A stretch of DNA of 64,000 nucleotides from Wenzhouxiangella sp. (lineage in GTDB: Bacteria > Pseudomonadota > Gammaproteobacteria > Xanthomonadales > Wenzhouxiangellaceae). The notes beneath the pieces were generated by a model. That model ran no database searches. It was given only the letters and a program-made list of their open reading frames with translations, and had not been told where the DNA came from. Below, piece after piece: positions 1 through 7,482 of the stretch. Location: NCBI GenBank assembly GCA_007134485.1, contig SLKT01000042.1:1-64000 (forward strand), in the 5' to 3' direction. Both the position numbers and the translations under genes were made by a program. Positions within the stretch are counted from its first letter, which is position 1. Each line of letters starts with the position of its first letter.

Positions 1-998
1 ACCTGGCGCCACAGGCCGTAGATGGAGCGGTGGCATTCGTCGGTGACGATGAAATCGAAGGTCTCGATGGGGATGTCGGGGTTGTAGTTCAGCGGCCGGA
101 TCTCGCCGTCTTCCAGGCCCCAGGTTTCAAAGCCGGAGATTTCCTCGGCCTCGCTGTCCAGTTCCTCGCCCTTGAGCATGGAATACAGGCGCTGGATGGT
201 GGTGATGACCACCTTGGCATCCTGGTCGATGCGGTTGGATTTCAGGTGCTGGACGATGTAGGTGTCGGTAAAGCGGTTGGCCGCGCCGGGCGGGTCGAAT
301 TCGCGGAACTCCTTGAGGGTCTGGTCGCCGAGGTTGTTGCGGTCGACCAGAAACAGGATGCGCCGCGCCTCGGCATGCTTGATCAGCCGCCAGGAAAAGG
401 TGCAGGCGGTAAAGGTCTTGCCGGCGCCGGTGGCCATCTGGATCAGCGAGCGCGGCTGGTCCTGGGCCAGGGATTTCTCAAGGCCCTTGATCGCGTCGAT
501 CTGGCAGGCGCGCAGGCCTTTCTCATTCAGCGGGGGCAGGGTGGCCAGGCGCTGGCGCAGGGTATCGGGTGTTTTGAGCCAGTCGTGCAGCGTCTCGGGG
601 CGATGAAAGGCAAACACCCGGCGCGATCGGGCCTTGGGGTCGCGAGTATCGCGAAAGAAGGTTTCGTCGCCGGTGGATTCGTAATCGAAGCGCAGTCTGT
701 CATTCCAGCGGGCCAGGTGATCGGGCAGGGCGGCCATGTAACGGTCTGACTGGCCGGCCACGCCGCTCAAGGTCACCCCAGCCTTCTTGGCCTCGATCAC
801 GCCGGCAGCCTTGCCCTCGACCCACAGCAGGTAGTCGCACGGACCGGAGGGAAGCTGAAACTCACGTACCGCCACGCCCAGGGCCGCGTTGCGGTTGAAG
901 TCGGCCATGTCCTGCACCAGCCAACCGGCATCGCGCAACAACTGGTCGATGCGACCGCGGGCGCGCTGTTCGGGTGTCTGGTGCCTGTCATCGTTCAT
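1..998 (-). CDS. hsdR: Type I restriction enzyme R subunit (5' part only)
   Basis: This is the first ~332 residues of the motor/nuclease subunit of a type I restriction-modification enzyme; the gene runs off the left edge and no stop is seen. The N-terminal nuclease motif is visible as CDYLLW followed by GVIEAKK (PD-(D/E)xK type). Walker A (ATGAGKT) lies near residue 188 and the helicase DECH box (TDECHRSIYG) near residue 318. The protein would use ATP-driven DNA translocation to cut unmodified DNA together with HsdM and HsdS, which are not in the window. The start is the ATG at 998; no good ribosome-binding site is seen, only an AGGGG about 16 bases upstream. Confidence 0.9.
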   Translation of the reverse strand, partial: MNDDRHQTPEQRARGRIDQLLRDAGWLVQDMADFNRNAALGVAVREFQLPSGPCDYLLWVEGKAAGVIEAKKAGVTLSGVAGQSDRYMAALPDHLARWNDRLRFDYESTGDETFFRDTRDPKARSRRVFAFHRPETLHDWLKTPDTLRQRLATLPPLNEKGLRACQIDAIKGLEKSLAQDQPRSLIQMATGAGKTFTACTFSWRLIKHAEARRILFLVDRNNLGDQTLKEFREFDPPGAANRFTDTYIVQHLKSNRIDQDAKVVITTIQRLYSMLKGEELDSEAEEISGFETWGLEDGEIRPLNYNPDIPIETFDFIVTDECHRSIYGLWRQ

Positions 999-1086
999 GG
1001 GTGGTTGGGAATTCCCCTCAAGCCCGGATTGAAAGCCTACCAGCATTGGGGCGTTGGGGAAACGGGCGCCAGGACGGTACTTCGAA

Positions 1087-1115
1087 TTGCGTTATGGGTG
1101 GGTTAGCGTCATAAT
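1087..1115 (+). promoter_or_regulatory. Candidate promoter of the RHH/RelE pair
   Basis: A TTGCGT (1087-1092), a 17-base spacer and CATAAT (1110-1115) form a plausible sigma70-type promoter in front of the antitoxin gene. The -10 hexamer lies inside the repeat array that starts at 1108, so a protein bound there would block it. The -35 matches consensus poorly (3 of 6). Confidence 0.4.
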
Positions 1116-1139
1116 GTCATGATGTCGTGACGTCAACCC
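1108..1139. promoter_or_regulatory. Operator of four 8-bp direct repeats
   Basis: GTC recurs at 1108, 1116, 1124 and 1132, exactly 8 bases apart. The first two 8-bp units differ by a single base; the third and fourth are more diverged. A TGACGTCA palindrome sits at 1128-1135. Ribbon-helix-helix antitoxins commonly bind short tandem repeats as stacked dimers and autorepress, so this array just before an RHH gene is best read as its operator. Binding is inferred; the spacing is seen directly. Confidence 0.6.
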
Positions 1140-1153
1140 TTTGTGAGACCCCA

Positions 1154-1387
1154 ATGTCCGAAGCTCAAAAGCGATCCACTGTTTATTTCGATCCACAGCT
1201 CCATGCGGCCCTCAGGCTCAAGGCGGCGCATACGCAGCGGTCATTGTCGGACCTGGTCAACGAGGCCGTGCGCGCCGCGCTGGCCGAAGACCAGGAAGAT
1301 CTTGCTTCATTCGCGGACCGCGTTGCCGAACCGACCATGAGCTACGAGGCTCTGCTCGATGACCTGAAAGCGCATGGCAAGATATAG
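1154..1387 (+). CDS. Ribbon-helix-helix (CopG-like) antitoxin
   Basis: A 77-residue protein with a short strand (RSTVYFDP) followed by two helices containing LKAAHTQRSLSDLVNEAV, the usual ribbon-helix-helix layout for DNA binding. The acidic C-terminal half (EDQEDLASFADRV) is the likely toxin-neutralising part. It overlaps the next gene, a RelE-like toxin, by 14 bases, as expected for a coupled antitoxin-toxin pair. An in-frame GTG at 1127 would extend it, but that codon lies inside the operator repeats, and ATG 1154 has a GTGAGA just upstream, so 1154 is preferred. Confidence 0.8.
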   Translation: MSEAQKRSTVYFDPQLHAALRLKAAHTQRSLSDLVNEAVRAALAEDQEDLASFADRVAEPTMSYEALLDDLKAHGKI

Positions 1388-1637
1388 CCTGGTCTTCAAG
1401 CGCTCAGTCGCGAAAGACCTACGTGCCATCCCCAATCGGGACGTGCGGCGCATTCTGAACCGAATCGAGGGCTTGCGGGACGAGCCGCGGCCACCCGGAT
1501 GTGAAAAACTTTCCGGCCAGGAGCGTTACCGCGTTCGCCAGGGAGCCTACCGCATCATCTATGGCATCGAAGATGATTGCCTGGTGGTGACCGTGGTCAA
1601 GGTGGCTCATCGAAAGGATGTATACGCTCGAAAATAG
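1374..1637 (+). CDS. RelE/ParE-family toxin
   Basis: An 87-residue basic protein of the RelE/ParE superfamily, probably a ribosome-dependent mRNA interferase (RelE) rather than a gyrase poison (ParE); the sequence alone does not decide this. Family features are the N-terminal YSLVFKRSVAKDL helix, KLSGQERYRVRQGAYRIIY in the centre and the C-terminal VVKVAHRKDVY. The basic residues of RVRQGAYR and HRKD match those that contact RNA in RelE-type toxins. It overlaps its antitoxin gene by 14 bases and ends the two-gene unit. Confidence 0.82.
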   Translation: MARYSLVFKRSVAKDLRAIPNRDVRRILNRIEGLRDEPRPPGCEKLSGQERYRVRQGAYRIIYGIEDDCLVVTVVKVAHRKDVYARK

Positions 1638-1682
1638 TGCTGCAACTCAGCGTGGGCTCCGATCGGGAGTGAGGTGAAAGCA

Positions 1683-2150
1683 ATGAAGCGGAAACAGCAT
1701 CGATTGGTGGTTACTCTGGTGCTTGCCGTGGGAGTAGGGCTTCTTGTGGGGCAGGCGACGTCTGAAGACGTCCAGGAGACTGAAATGCAAAGAGTACTGG
1801 GTATTGGCGGGTTGTTTTTCAGGTCGGAGAATCCTGAGCAGCTTGCGAAGTGGTACGAGACTCATCTGGGTGTTTCTGTGGTGCCGACAACCTACGAGGA
1901 AGAACCCTGGCATCAGGAGGCCGGGCCGACCGTTTTTGCTCCGTTCAAGAAGGACACGACGTACTTTGGCAATCCGGAGAAAACCTGGATGATCAATTTC
2001 AGGGTTGCCGATCTGGAGGCCATGGCGGCGCAGTTGCGTGGGGCGGGTATTGCCGTAAGCGAGATCGAGAATTACCCCAACGGGGATTTTGCCCGGCTGG
2101 AAGACCCGGAAGGCAATCCGATTGAGCTTTGGCAAGCCAAGGATCCTTGA
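1683..2150 (+). CDS. VOC (glyoxalase/bleomycin resistance) family protein, exported
   Basis: A 155-residue protein. Residues 1-~24 form a signal peptide (basic KRKQHR, then a hydrophobic run ending near GQATS); the rest is one vicinal-oxygen-chelate module (RVLGIGGLFFRSENPEQLAKWYETHLG ... FARLEDPEGNPIELWQ). VOC proteins bind a metal or a small substrate as dimers; the substrate here is unknown. An in-frame GTG lies at 1674, but ATG 1683 has a GAGGTGA correctly placed before it. It is followed at 23 bases by a glutathione transferase gene, so the two may act together in detoxification. Export of a VOC protein is a little unusual. Confidence 0.72.
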   Translation: MKRKQHRLVVTLVLAVGVGLLVGQATSEDVQETEMQRVLGIGGLFFRSENPEQLAKWYETHLGVSVVPTTYEEEPWHQEAGPTVFAPFKKDTTYFGNPEKTWMINFRVADLEAMAAQLRGAGIAVSEIENYPNGDFARLEDPEGNPIELWQAKDP

Positions 2151-2173
2151 GAAGGACCGAGTGAATCGATTCA

Positions 2174-2842
2174 ATGGCCCCTGTCGTCACTGCATTCGAA
2201 GAATCGCCGGATCGCGGCCAGGGTCTGGCTCGCGACATGCCCGTACGTTGGGCGCTGGAGGAAGTCGGCCAGCCTTACGAGGTTCGCCGGGTGTCATTCA
2301 GTGCGATGAAGGAATCCGAGCACCGCGCGCTTCAGCCATTCGGGCAGATCCCGACCTACCAGGATGGCGATCTCGTGCTGTTCGAATCGGGGGCGATCGT
2401 ACTCCATATCGCGGAAAATCATGTCGGCCTGCTGCCGGATGATGCAGATGCCAGGGCACGCGCCATCATGTGGATGTTCGCCGCGATCGGTACCGTGGAA
2501 CCGCCGATTGTCCAACGAGAGTTTTCTCATTATCTGGAACGCGACACGTCGTGGCACGAAGAACGACTTCCCTTGATGGAAAACCATATCCGATCGTGCC
2601 TGGAAGATCTTTCAGCACGGTTGGGCGAATGCGATTGGCTCGACGGCACGTTCAGCGCTGGCGATCTCTTGATGGTGCAGGTTCTGCGCCGATTGAAGGG
2701 GACGGGTTTGCTTGAAGTGTTTTCGAATCTGTCCGCCTACGTTTCCAGGGGTGAAGCTCGGCCGGCTTTCAAGCGTGCTTTCGATGCCCAGTTGCCCGCT
2801 GATTTCGGCAAAACACAAACCTCCATTCTCCAGGAGCAATGA
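2174..2842 (+). CDS. Glutathione S-transferase family protein
   Basis: A 222-residue cytosolic protein with the two-domain glutathione-transferase fold: an N-terminal thioredoxin-like domain (1-~83) with the cis-proline loop QIPTY near 59-62 and the glutathione gamma-glutamyl contact ESGAI at 71-75, then an all-helical C-terminal domain. It would conjugate glutathione to electrophiles or reduce peroxides; the substrate class is not readable. It sits between a VOC gene and an NTF2-like gene on the same strand, and AGGAG at its own 3' end serves the next gene. Confidence 0.85.
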   Translation: MAPVVTAFEESPDRGQGLARDMPVRWALEEVGQPYEVRRVSFSAMKESEHRALQPFGQIPTYQDGDLVLFESGAIVLHIAENHVGLLPDDADARARAIMWMFAAIGTVEPPIVQREFSHYLERDTSWHEERLPLMENHIRSCLEDLSARLGECDWLDGTFSAGDLLMVQVLRRLKGTGLLEVFSNLSAYVSRGEARPAFKRAFDAQLPADFGKTQTSILQEQ

Positions 2843-2843
2843 A

Positions 2844-3254
2844 ATGATGGATACACTCACCATTAAAGAAGCCCGGGAATTTGCGGCACGTTGGCTGCCG
2901 GCATGGACCGGCAACAATCCTGAACTTCTGACAAGCTTCTATTCGGATGATGCCGTGTATCTGGATCCGGGCATTCCAGACGGGGTCCAGGGCAAGGCGG
3001 CGCTCATCGAGTACTTTCGGAAACTGCTCGCCTACAACCCGGACTGGGTGTGGGAGCAGATCGAGGCCTTTCCGATGGAAGGCGGTTTTCTGAACAAGTG
3101 GCTGGCGCGCATACCGGTCGGGGACAAGGTGCTCGAAATCGTTGGCGTATGCCTGGTTCAACTGGATGAAAGCGGCAAGATCAGGCGCAACGAGGTGTAT
3201 TTTGACCGGTCCCTGTTGCTGAGTGAAATCGAGCGTGCACGCCAGTCAGGCTGA
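2844..3254 (+). CDS. NTF2-like (SnoaL-type) small protein
   Basis: A 136-residue protein with the cone-shaped NTF2-like pattern: an N-terminal helix (EAREFAARWLPAWTGNNPELLTSFYSDDAVYLDPG) followed by strands ending in RRNEVYFDRSLLL. Family members are small hydrolases, isomerases or ligand-binding proteins; the function here is unknown. ATG 2844 follows the upstream stop by one base and has AGGAG at 2832-2836, so it is probably translationally coupled to the glutathione transferase. Its 3' end overlaps the convergent azoR gene by 9 bases in the palindrome GTCAGGCTGAC. Confidence 0.75.
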   Translation: MMDTLTIKEAREFAARWLPAWTGNNPELLTSFYSDDAVYLDPGIPDGVQGKAALIEYFRKLLAYNPDWVWEQIEAFPMEGGFLNKWLARIPVGDKVLEIVGVCLVQLDESGKIRRNEVYFDRSLLLSEIERARQSG

Positions 3255-3911
3255 CAGGAGAGCCGCTGGCTGACGTGCAAGCTGGTCGACCAGATCCTCG
3301 ACTTTCTGATGGGCCTGGATGAGCGAGCGTTCGTGGCGCTGGTCGCCGAATTCCTGGTAGTCGATGGAGATGAAGTGTCTCTCGGTCGCCCCCAGGTAGT
3401 GTGCGCAGGTGGCGATGTGGGGCTCGAGATGATTCATCGATGCACGGACTCCACCCGGCTCGAAACCGAACTCGCCCCGCGCCGCCAGCACGACCAGGGT
3501 CTTGTCCTCAAGCACTGGCTCCAGCGGCCAGTCGCCGCGGGCGAGGTCGAATGAAAATGTCCGGCCAATGCGGATAACCTGATCAAACCAGGCCTTTAAG
3601 GCTGCCGGCATGCCGTAGTTGTACATCGGCGTGGCGATGACGATGATGTCCGCAACTTCGACTTCCGAGATCAACTCATCAGACGCAGCCAGCACCTGAT
3701 GCTGATCGGGGCTGCGTTCAGGTTCCGGCGTGAAGGCCGCCCCGATCCAGACCTCGCTGACCAGTGGAGGCGGGCAGCGCCCCACATCACGGTGGAGAAT
3801 CCGGGTATCGGGATGGTGGCTGAGCCATGTCCGGGAAAAATGCTGTGACAGTCCGCGCGACAGTGAGCGCTGGCCTCGTGCGCTGGCTTCGATCTGGAGC
3901 AGGGTGGTCAT
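3246..3911 (-). CDS. azoR: FMN-dependent NADH-azoreductase
   Basis: A 221-residue flavodoxin-fold quinone/azo reductase. Diagnostic segments are the N-terminal phosphate-binding loop (QIEASARGQRSLSRGLS), the FMN-binding TPMYNYGMPAALKAWFDQVIRIGRTFSF segment and ARGEFGFEPGG. AzoR enzymes use NADH to reduce quinones and azo dyes in two-electron steps and protect against electrophile stress. The gene is divergent from a LysR-type regulator with a clear LysR box between them (3993-4007), suggesting direct control by that regulator. Confidence 0.88.
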   Translation of the reverse strand: MTTLLQIEASARGQRSLSRGLSQHFSRTWLSHHPDTRILHRDVGRCPPPLVSEVWIGAAFTPEPERSPDQHQVLAASDELISEVEVADIIVIATPMYNYGMPAALKAWFDQVIRIGRTFSFDLARGDWPLEPVLEDKTLVVLAARGEFGFEPGGVRASMNHLEPHIATCAHYLGATERHFISIDYQEFGDQRHERSLIQAHQKVEDLVDQLARQPAALLSA

Positions 3912-3992
3912 ATGGTGCCTCTATTTAGTTGACGTGATTTCATCCTGAAGCGATTGACTTATCTTTGCAATGGAGCATTTCTGCACGATATG

Positions 3993-4007
3993 ATGAGAAA
4001 ATCTCAT
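3993..4007. promoter_or_regulatory. LysR-type box between azoR and the regulator
   Basis: ATGAGAAAATCTCAT is a perfect 6-3-6 inverted repeat and contains the T-N11-A core (T3994, A4006) typical of LysR-family binding sites. It lies 15 bases before the regulator start and 82 bases before azoR, a position consistent with autoregulation and control of the divergent gene. Confidence 0.65.
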
Positions 4008-4021
4008 TCAAGGCCGGCCCG

Positions 4022-4972
4022 ATGCGTCAACTGCCATCCCTTAACGCCTTGCGCGCCTTCGAGGCGGCTGCACGCCATGGCAACTTCAAGCTGGCTGCCG
4101 AAGAACTCCACGTCACCCCCACTGCCATCAGCCATCAGATTCGTCACCTCGAGGAGCAGTTGGGCTGCATGCTTTTTCTTCGTCGGCCGCGTCCCATTCG
4201 CCTGAGTGGGGAAGGGCGCAGGCTCTATCCCGTGCTTCGGGAAAGCCTCGACCGCATTGCCGCAACCACTACCGAAATCCGCTCTGGACTGGAAGGGCGC
4301 CCCCTGAAAGTCACGACGACGCCGGCGATTGCCAGCCGCTGGCTGATTCCAAGATTGGAAAGGCTTCGCCAGGCTTGCGGTGGGCTGGAGCTTGTTGTCG
4401 AAGCCACCGAACGAGTCTTTGACTTGCACGCAGGAGAGGTCGATTTTGCAATCCGCTATGCGCGCTCGCCCGATCTTGAGCTGGAATGCCGGCAGCTTTT
4501 CGGTGACCGCTATATCCCGGTGTGTCATCCGGATAGACTGCGTGATTGTCCGATCCACACTCCGGGCGACCTGGCCAGGCATCCGTTGATTCACTTTCAA
4601 TGGAAACGCGATGATCCCGAAGCGCCGGTCTGGTCCCGCTGGCTGGCAAGCGCCCGACAAGCCTTTCCCGATGAACCACTTCCGGATCCGGAGGGCGGAA
4701 TCCGGTTCAGCGAGGAAACGCATGCCATCGAGGCGGCCATCAATCGCCAGGGGATCGCATTGGTTAGCGATGTGCTGATCGCTTCGGAGCTGGCCAGCGA
4801 AACCCTGGTTCAATCCGTTGACCTGGCGATCGAGGGGTTGAACTTTTATGCCGTCTACATTCCGGATGCATCCCGGCGCGAACTGGTCGAAACAATTGTT
4901 TGCGCCATTTGCGCAGAGGCGGGCGGATGGATGAGTTCCGCCCCACCAATCCCGGAATCCGATCCAGGATAA
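4022..4972 (+). CDS. LysR-family transcriptional regulator, GcvA-like
   Basis: A 316-residue LysR regulator. The winged helix-turn-helix occupies residues ~1-65 (LPSLNALRAFEAAARHGNFKLAAEELHVTPTAISHQIRHLEEQLG), the pattern of the GcvA/AmpR subgroup; the rest is the periplasmic-binding-like effector domain. An upstream in-frame ATG exists at 3965, but it would add 19 residues unlike any LysR N-terminus and run through the palindrome, so ATG 4022 is chosen. It is divergent from azoR and probably controls it; the effector is unknown, with quinones or electrophiles the obvious guess from context. Confidence 0.85.
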   Translation: MRQLPSLNALRAFEAAARHGNFKLAAEELHVTPTAISHQIRHLEEQLGCMLFLRRPRPIRLSGEGRRLYPVLRESLDRIAATTTEIRSGLEGRPLKVTTTPAIASRWLIPRLERLRQACGGLELVVEATERVFDLHAGEVDFAIRYARSPDLELECRQLFGDRYIPVCHPDRLRDCPIHTPGDLARHPLIHFQWKRDDPEAPVWSRWLASARQAFPDEPLPDPEGGIRFSEETHAIEAAINRQGIALVSDVLIASELASETLVQSVDLAIEGLNFYAVYIPDASRRELVETIVCAICAEAGGWMSSAPPIPESDPG

Positions 4973-5001
4973 TCGGGGTTGGTCCAACAACATCATTAGT
5001 A

Positions 5002-5955
5002 ATGCATCCGGATCCGAATCGAATCGGGCTTCATCGCTGGCGCAACCTGTTTCAGGCCGGGCTGATCTTTGTCGGGCTGGCCATTGTTCTGGCCATTCCG
5101 GGATGGGTACTGGCCGGCTGGACCGGGGTGGTCTGGTCGCTGGTGGTGGTCGCGCTCGCCCTGGTTGTCGCCGGGCGGGTGCCGGCGCGGCTGATTCTGG
5201 CCCGCTCGGGTGCCGGGCTGGTTGGACCTGGGCAGGCGCCGGGGCTGTATAGGCTGCTCGATGAGTTGTATCGACGCGCCGGAATCGAGTGTCGTCCGTT
5301 ACTGTTTCTTGTGCCCGGTCCGGAATTGAATGCATTTGCCGTGGGCGATCGCCGTGACGGTGGTATCGCGGTGACCGACGGCCTGCTGCGGACCCTGGAC
5401 TGGCGTGAGCTGGCCGGGGTGCTGGCCCACGAGGTCAGCCATCTGGCCAACCATGATACCCGGGTGATGGCGCTGGCATCGGCCATGAGTCAGCTTACGC
5501 TGTTCGGGGCGGTGTTCATCCAGGTGCTGATCCTTTTGTCCCTACCGTGGATCATGACCGGGGAGATAACCATGCCCTGGTTGATTCTGCTGCTGACCGC
5601 GCTGGCGCCGTGGTTGAGTACGCTGCTGCAGCTCGGGCTGTCGCGTAATCGCGAATACACCGCCGATCTTGAAGCGGTTGCGTTGACCGGCGATGCACGC
5701 GGTCTAGCCTCGGCGCTGAAAAAGCTCGAGTACTTCAATGGCTCCTGGTTACGCAGCCTGTTTGGCGGTCGGCCGCCACGCATTCTGCCGTGGCTGAAGA
5801 CCCATCCTTCCACGAGTGAGCGTATCCGGCGATTGCTCGAACTTGAAAGCCGACCGCAGCCGGCGGCTCGCCTGGACATTCCGGAACCGCGGGCCGTCAT
5901 CCGCCAGAGACCGCGTCCTTCCAGCCGCAGTTACTGGATCTGGCCGGGTTGGTAG
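5002..5955 (+). CDS. M48-family membrane zinc metalloprotease (HtpX-like)
   Basis: A 317-residue membrane peptidase. Zinc ligands are seen in LAHEVSHLANHD (HEVSH, residues 143-147) and in NREYTADLEA (Glu ~218). Two hydrophobic segments near residues 18-60 and further ones near 165-212 bracket the active site, as in HtpX. Such proteases act at the inner membrane in quality control. The usual regulatory partners are not adjacent. The reading frame is open further upstream, but ATG 5002 avoids overlapping the LysR gene and starts a natural N-terminus. The C-terminal tail is Pro/Arg-rich. Confidence 0.8.
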   Translation: MHPDPNRIGLHRWRNLFQAGLIFVGLAIVLAIPGWVLAGWTGVVWSLVVVALALVVAGRVPARLILARSGAGLVGPGQAPGLYRLLDELYRRAGIECRPLLFLVPGPELNAFAVGDRRDGGIAVTDGLLRTLDWRELAGVLAHEVSHLANHDTRVMALASAMSQLTLFGAVFIQVLILLSLPWIMTGEITMPWLILLLTALAPWLSTLLQLGLSRNREYTADLEAVALTGDARGLASALKKLEYFNGSWLRSLFGGRPPRILPWLKTHPSTSERIRRLLELESRPQPAARLDIPEPRAVIRQRPRPSSRSYWIWPGW

Positions 5956-6017
5956 TCGAACTCCACACACTTATCCATTGTCCATTGTGATTCACATCTT
6001 ATTTGCCGAAATCGCCC

Positions 6018-7130
6018 ATGACTGATATCCGCTTATTCGTTGTCTCAGCCCTGTGCCTGCTGCTTGCCGGCCCGGTTTCAGCCGAGTCCGGTGACGATGA
6101 GGCCGACAAGGAGATCGTGCCGGTCGGCATGACCTCGCGTGATTTCGAGGACTCGGAGCGGACCGAGTGGGCAGGGGAGGGGCCGCGTCCGCTGGTGACC
6201 ACCATCTGGTATCCCACCGAATCAAGCCAGGATGCCTCCGAGGTGACCATCGGCAATCCCGAAGACCCGCTGTTCATCGCCGGCAAGGCCCAGGGCAATC
6301 CTCGGGTATCTGATGAACATGATCGTTATCCGTTGATTCTGCTGTCACACGGCACCGGTGGCGCCGGGCAGCACTTGATGTGGCTGGCAACCCGGCTTGC
6401 CGAGCAAGGGTACATCGTTGCAGCCGTCAATCATCATGGCAATACCTCGGCGGGAGAGACTTATCGGCCCGAGGGTTTCATGCTGTGGTGGGAGCGGACC
6501 CGCGATCTTTCCGTGCTGCTCGATCATCTGCTGGAGGATTCGACCTTCGGTGATCGAATCGACGGCTTGCGCATCGGTGCGGCCGGCTTTTCTCTCGGTG
6601 GCTACACGGTGATTTCCCTGGCCGGGGGGCTGACCAGCATGGAGGCTTTCAGGTCATTCTGTGAAAGCCGGGATCGCGACGCGACCTGCGAGCTGCAAGC
6701 CGAATTTCCCGGGGTGAGCGATGACTACCGCCACGCGGCCACCCTCGACCATGTGCGCGAATCGATGGCCCGGCACGACGAATCCTGGCGTGATGACCGA
6801 TTCGCCGCGGTCTATGCCATGGCACCGGCGCTGGGCGGGGCTTTCACCCAGCGCGGGCTGATGCCGATCGTGGTGCCGGTCGGCATTCTCGGCGCCCCGA
6901 GAGATCACGTGGCGCCGATTCAGACCAATGCCGAGTACTTTGCCGAGCATATCGAGGGCGCCGAACTGGAGATGATCGACGACGCCCGTCACTACAGCTT
7001 CCTGTCACGTTGCACGGAATCCGGCCGCGAACGGCTTGAATTGCTGTGCACGGAATCGGCCGAAGCGCGAGCGGCCATCCACGAACAGGCCGCTCGCAAG
7101 GTGATCGAGTTTTTCGATCAGCATCTTTGA
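6018..7130 (+). CDS. Secreted alpha/beta hydrolase (PAF-acetylhydrolase/dienelactone-hydrolase-like)
   Basis: A 370-residue hydrolase with a signal peptide (1-~22, ending PVSA). The nucleophile elbow GFSLGG places the catalytic serine near residue 192, and a late DARHYSF supplies the likely catalytic histidine near 325. LLSHGTGGAGQHLMWLATRLAEQGYIVAAVNHHGN is the oxyanion-hole strand. It resembles the predicted-dienelactone-hydrolase/platelet-activating-factor acetylhydrolase group, so an ester or lipid-ester substrate in the periplasm or outside is likely; the exact substrate is unknown. An in-frame TTG at 6003 is less likely than ATG 6018 because it precedes the signal peptide. Confidence 0.78.
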   Translation: MTDIRLFVVSALCLLLAGPVSAESGDDEADKEIVPVGMTSRDFEDSERTEWAGEGPRPLVTTIWYPTESSQDASEVTIGNPEDPLFIAGKAQGNPRVSDEHDRYPLILLSHGTGGAGQHLMWLATRLAEQGYIVAAVNHHGNTSAGETYRPEGFMLWWERTRDLSVLLDHLLEDSTFGDRIDGLRIGAAGFSLGGYTVISLAGGLTSMEAFRSFCESRDRDATCELQAEFPGVSDDYRHAATLDHVRESMARHDESWRDDRFAAVYAMAPALGGAFTQRGLMPIVVPVGILGAPRDHVAPIQTNAEYFAEHIEGAELEMIDDARHYSFLSRCTESGRERLELLCTESAEARAAIHEQAARKVIEFFDQHL

Positions 7131-7158
7131 GCCTGGGCGGTACAGCCTGCTTGATTGC

Positions 7159-7174
7159 GCCTAATAAAATTGGC
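7159..7174. promoter_or_regulatory. Upstream hip operator half-conserved copy
   Basis: GCCTAATAAAATTGGC differs from the perfect palindrome at 7189-7204 at three of 16 positions and lies exactly 30 bases (about three helical turns) upstream of it. It overlaps the candidate -35 hexamer. HipB-type repressors bind such spaced palindromes cooperatively; binding here is inferred. Confidence 0.55.
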
Positions 7175-7200
7175 TTTTTTGATATTTAGCCTATTATAAT
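7170..7200 (+). promoter_or_regulatory. hipBA-like promoter (possible leaderless transcript)
   Basis: An exact TATAAT at 7195-7200 lies within the palindrome 7189-7204. TTGGCT (7170-7175) is a possible -35 with a long 19-base spacer. Transcription would start near 7207, the A of the antitoxin ATG, and no ribosome-binding site exists upstream of it, so the message may be leaderless. Confidence 0.5.
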
Positions 7201-7204
7201 AGGC
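7189..7204. promoter_or_regulatory. Perfect palindromic operator of the hip pair
   Basis: GCCTATTATAATAGGC is a perfect 16-bp inverted repeat that contains the TATAAT -10 and ends two bases before the antitoxin start codon. Position and symmetry fit an autorepressor site for the HTH protein encoded just downstream. Confidence 0.65.
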
Positions 7205-7206
7205 CA

Positions 7207-7482
7207 ATGAGCCAGGATTCAGCACTCGATCACGCCCTTGAACGGATCGGAAAAGAGCTTCGAGCCGGTCGTCATGCCCGGTTCCCGAACGATTCACAGG
7301 GCGATTTCGCCCGACGGGTAGGGGTGTCACGCTACACCTGGCAGAAGGTGGAAAACGGGCATGGTGGCGTGGCCATGACGACTTATCTTCAGGCAGCAGA
7401 ACTGCTGGGCATCCTCGACCAGGTTTGCGTCGGATTTGCACCACCGCGCCGATCGCTGTTCGATCGAGATATTGACCGGTGA
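7207..7482 (+). CDS. HipB-like helix-turn-helix antitoxin
   Basis: A 91-residue XRE-type DNA-binding protein; DFARRVGVSRYTWQKVENG (about residues 33-51) is the helix-turn-helix. It precedes and overlaps a HipA-like kinase gene by four bases (GTGA), so it should be the cognate antitoxin and autorepressor. ATG 7207 is the only sensible start; there is no Shine-Dalgarno sequence, and a -10 hexamer ends seven bases before it, pointing to leaderless translation. The N-terminal ~30 residues are longer than in minimal XRE domains. Confidence 0.8.
   Translation: MSQDSALDHALERIGKELRAGRHARFPNDSQGDFARRVGVSRYTWQKVENGHGGVAMTTYLQAAELLGILDQVCVGFAPPRRSLFDRDIDR

Noticed and set aside
4004..5335. A 443-codon minus-strand frame opposite the LysR and M48 genes
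   Set aside because: Antisense to two well-recognised genes, arginine/proline-rich with no domain pattern; a composition artefact of GC-rich DNA.
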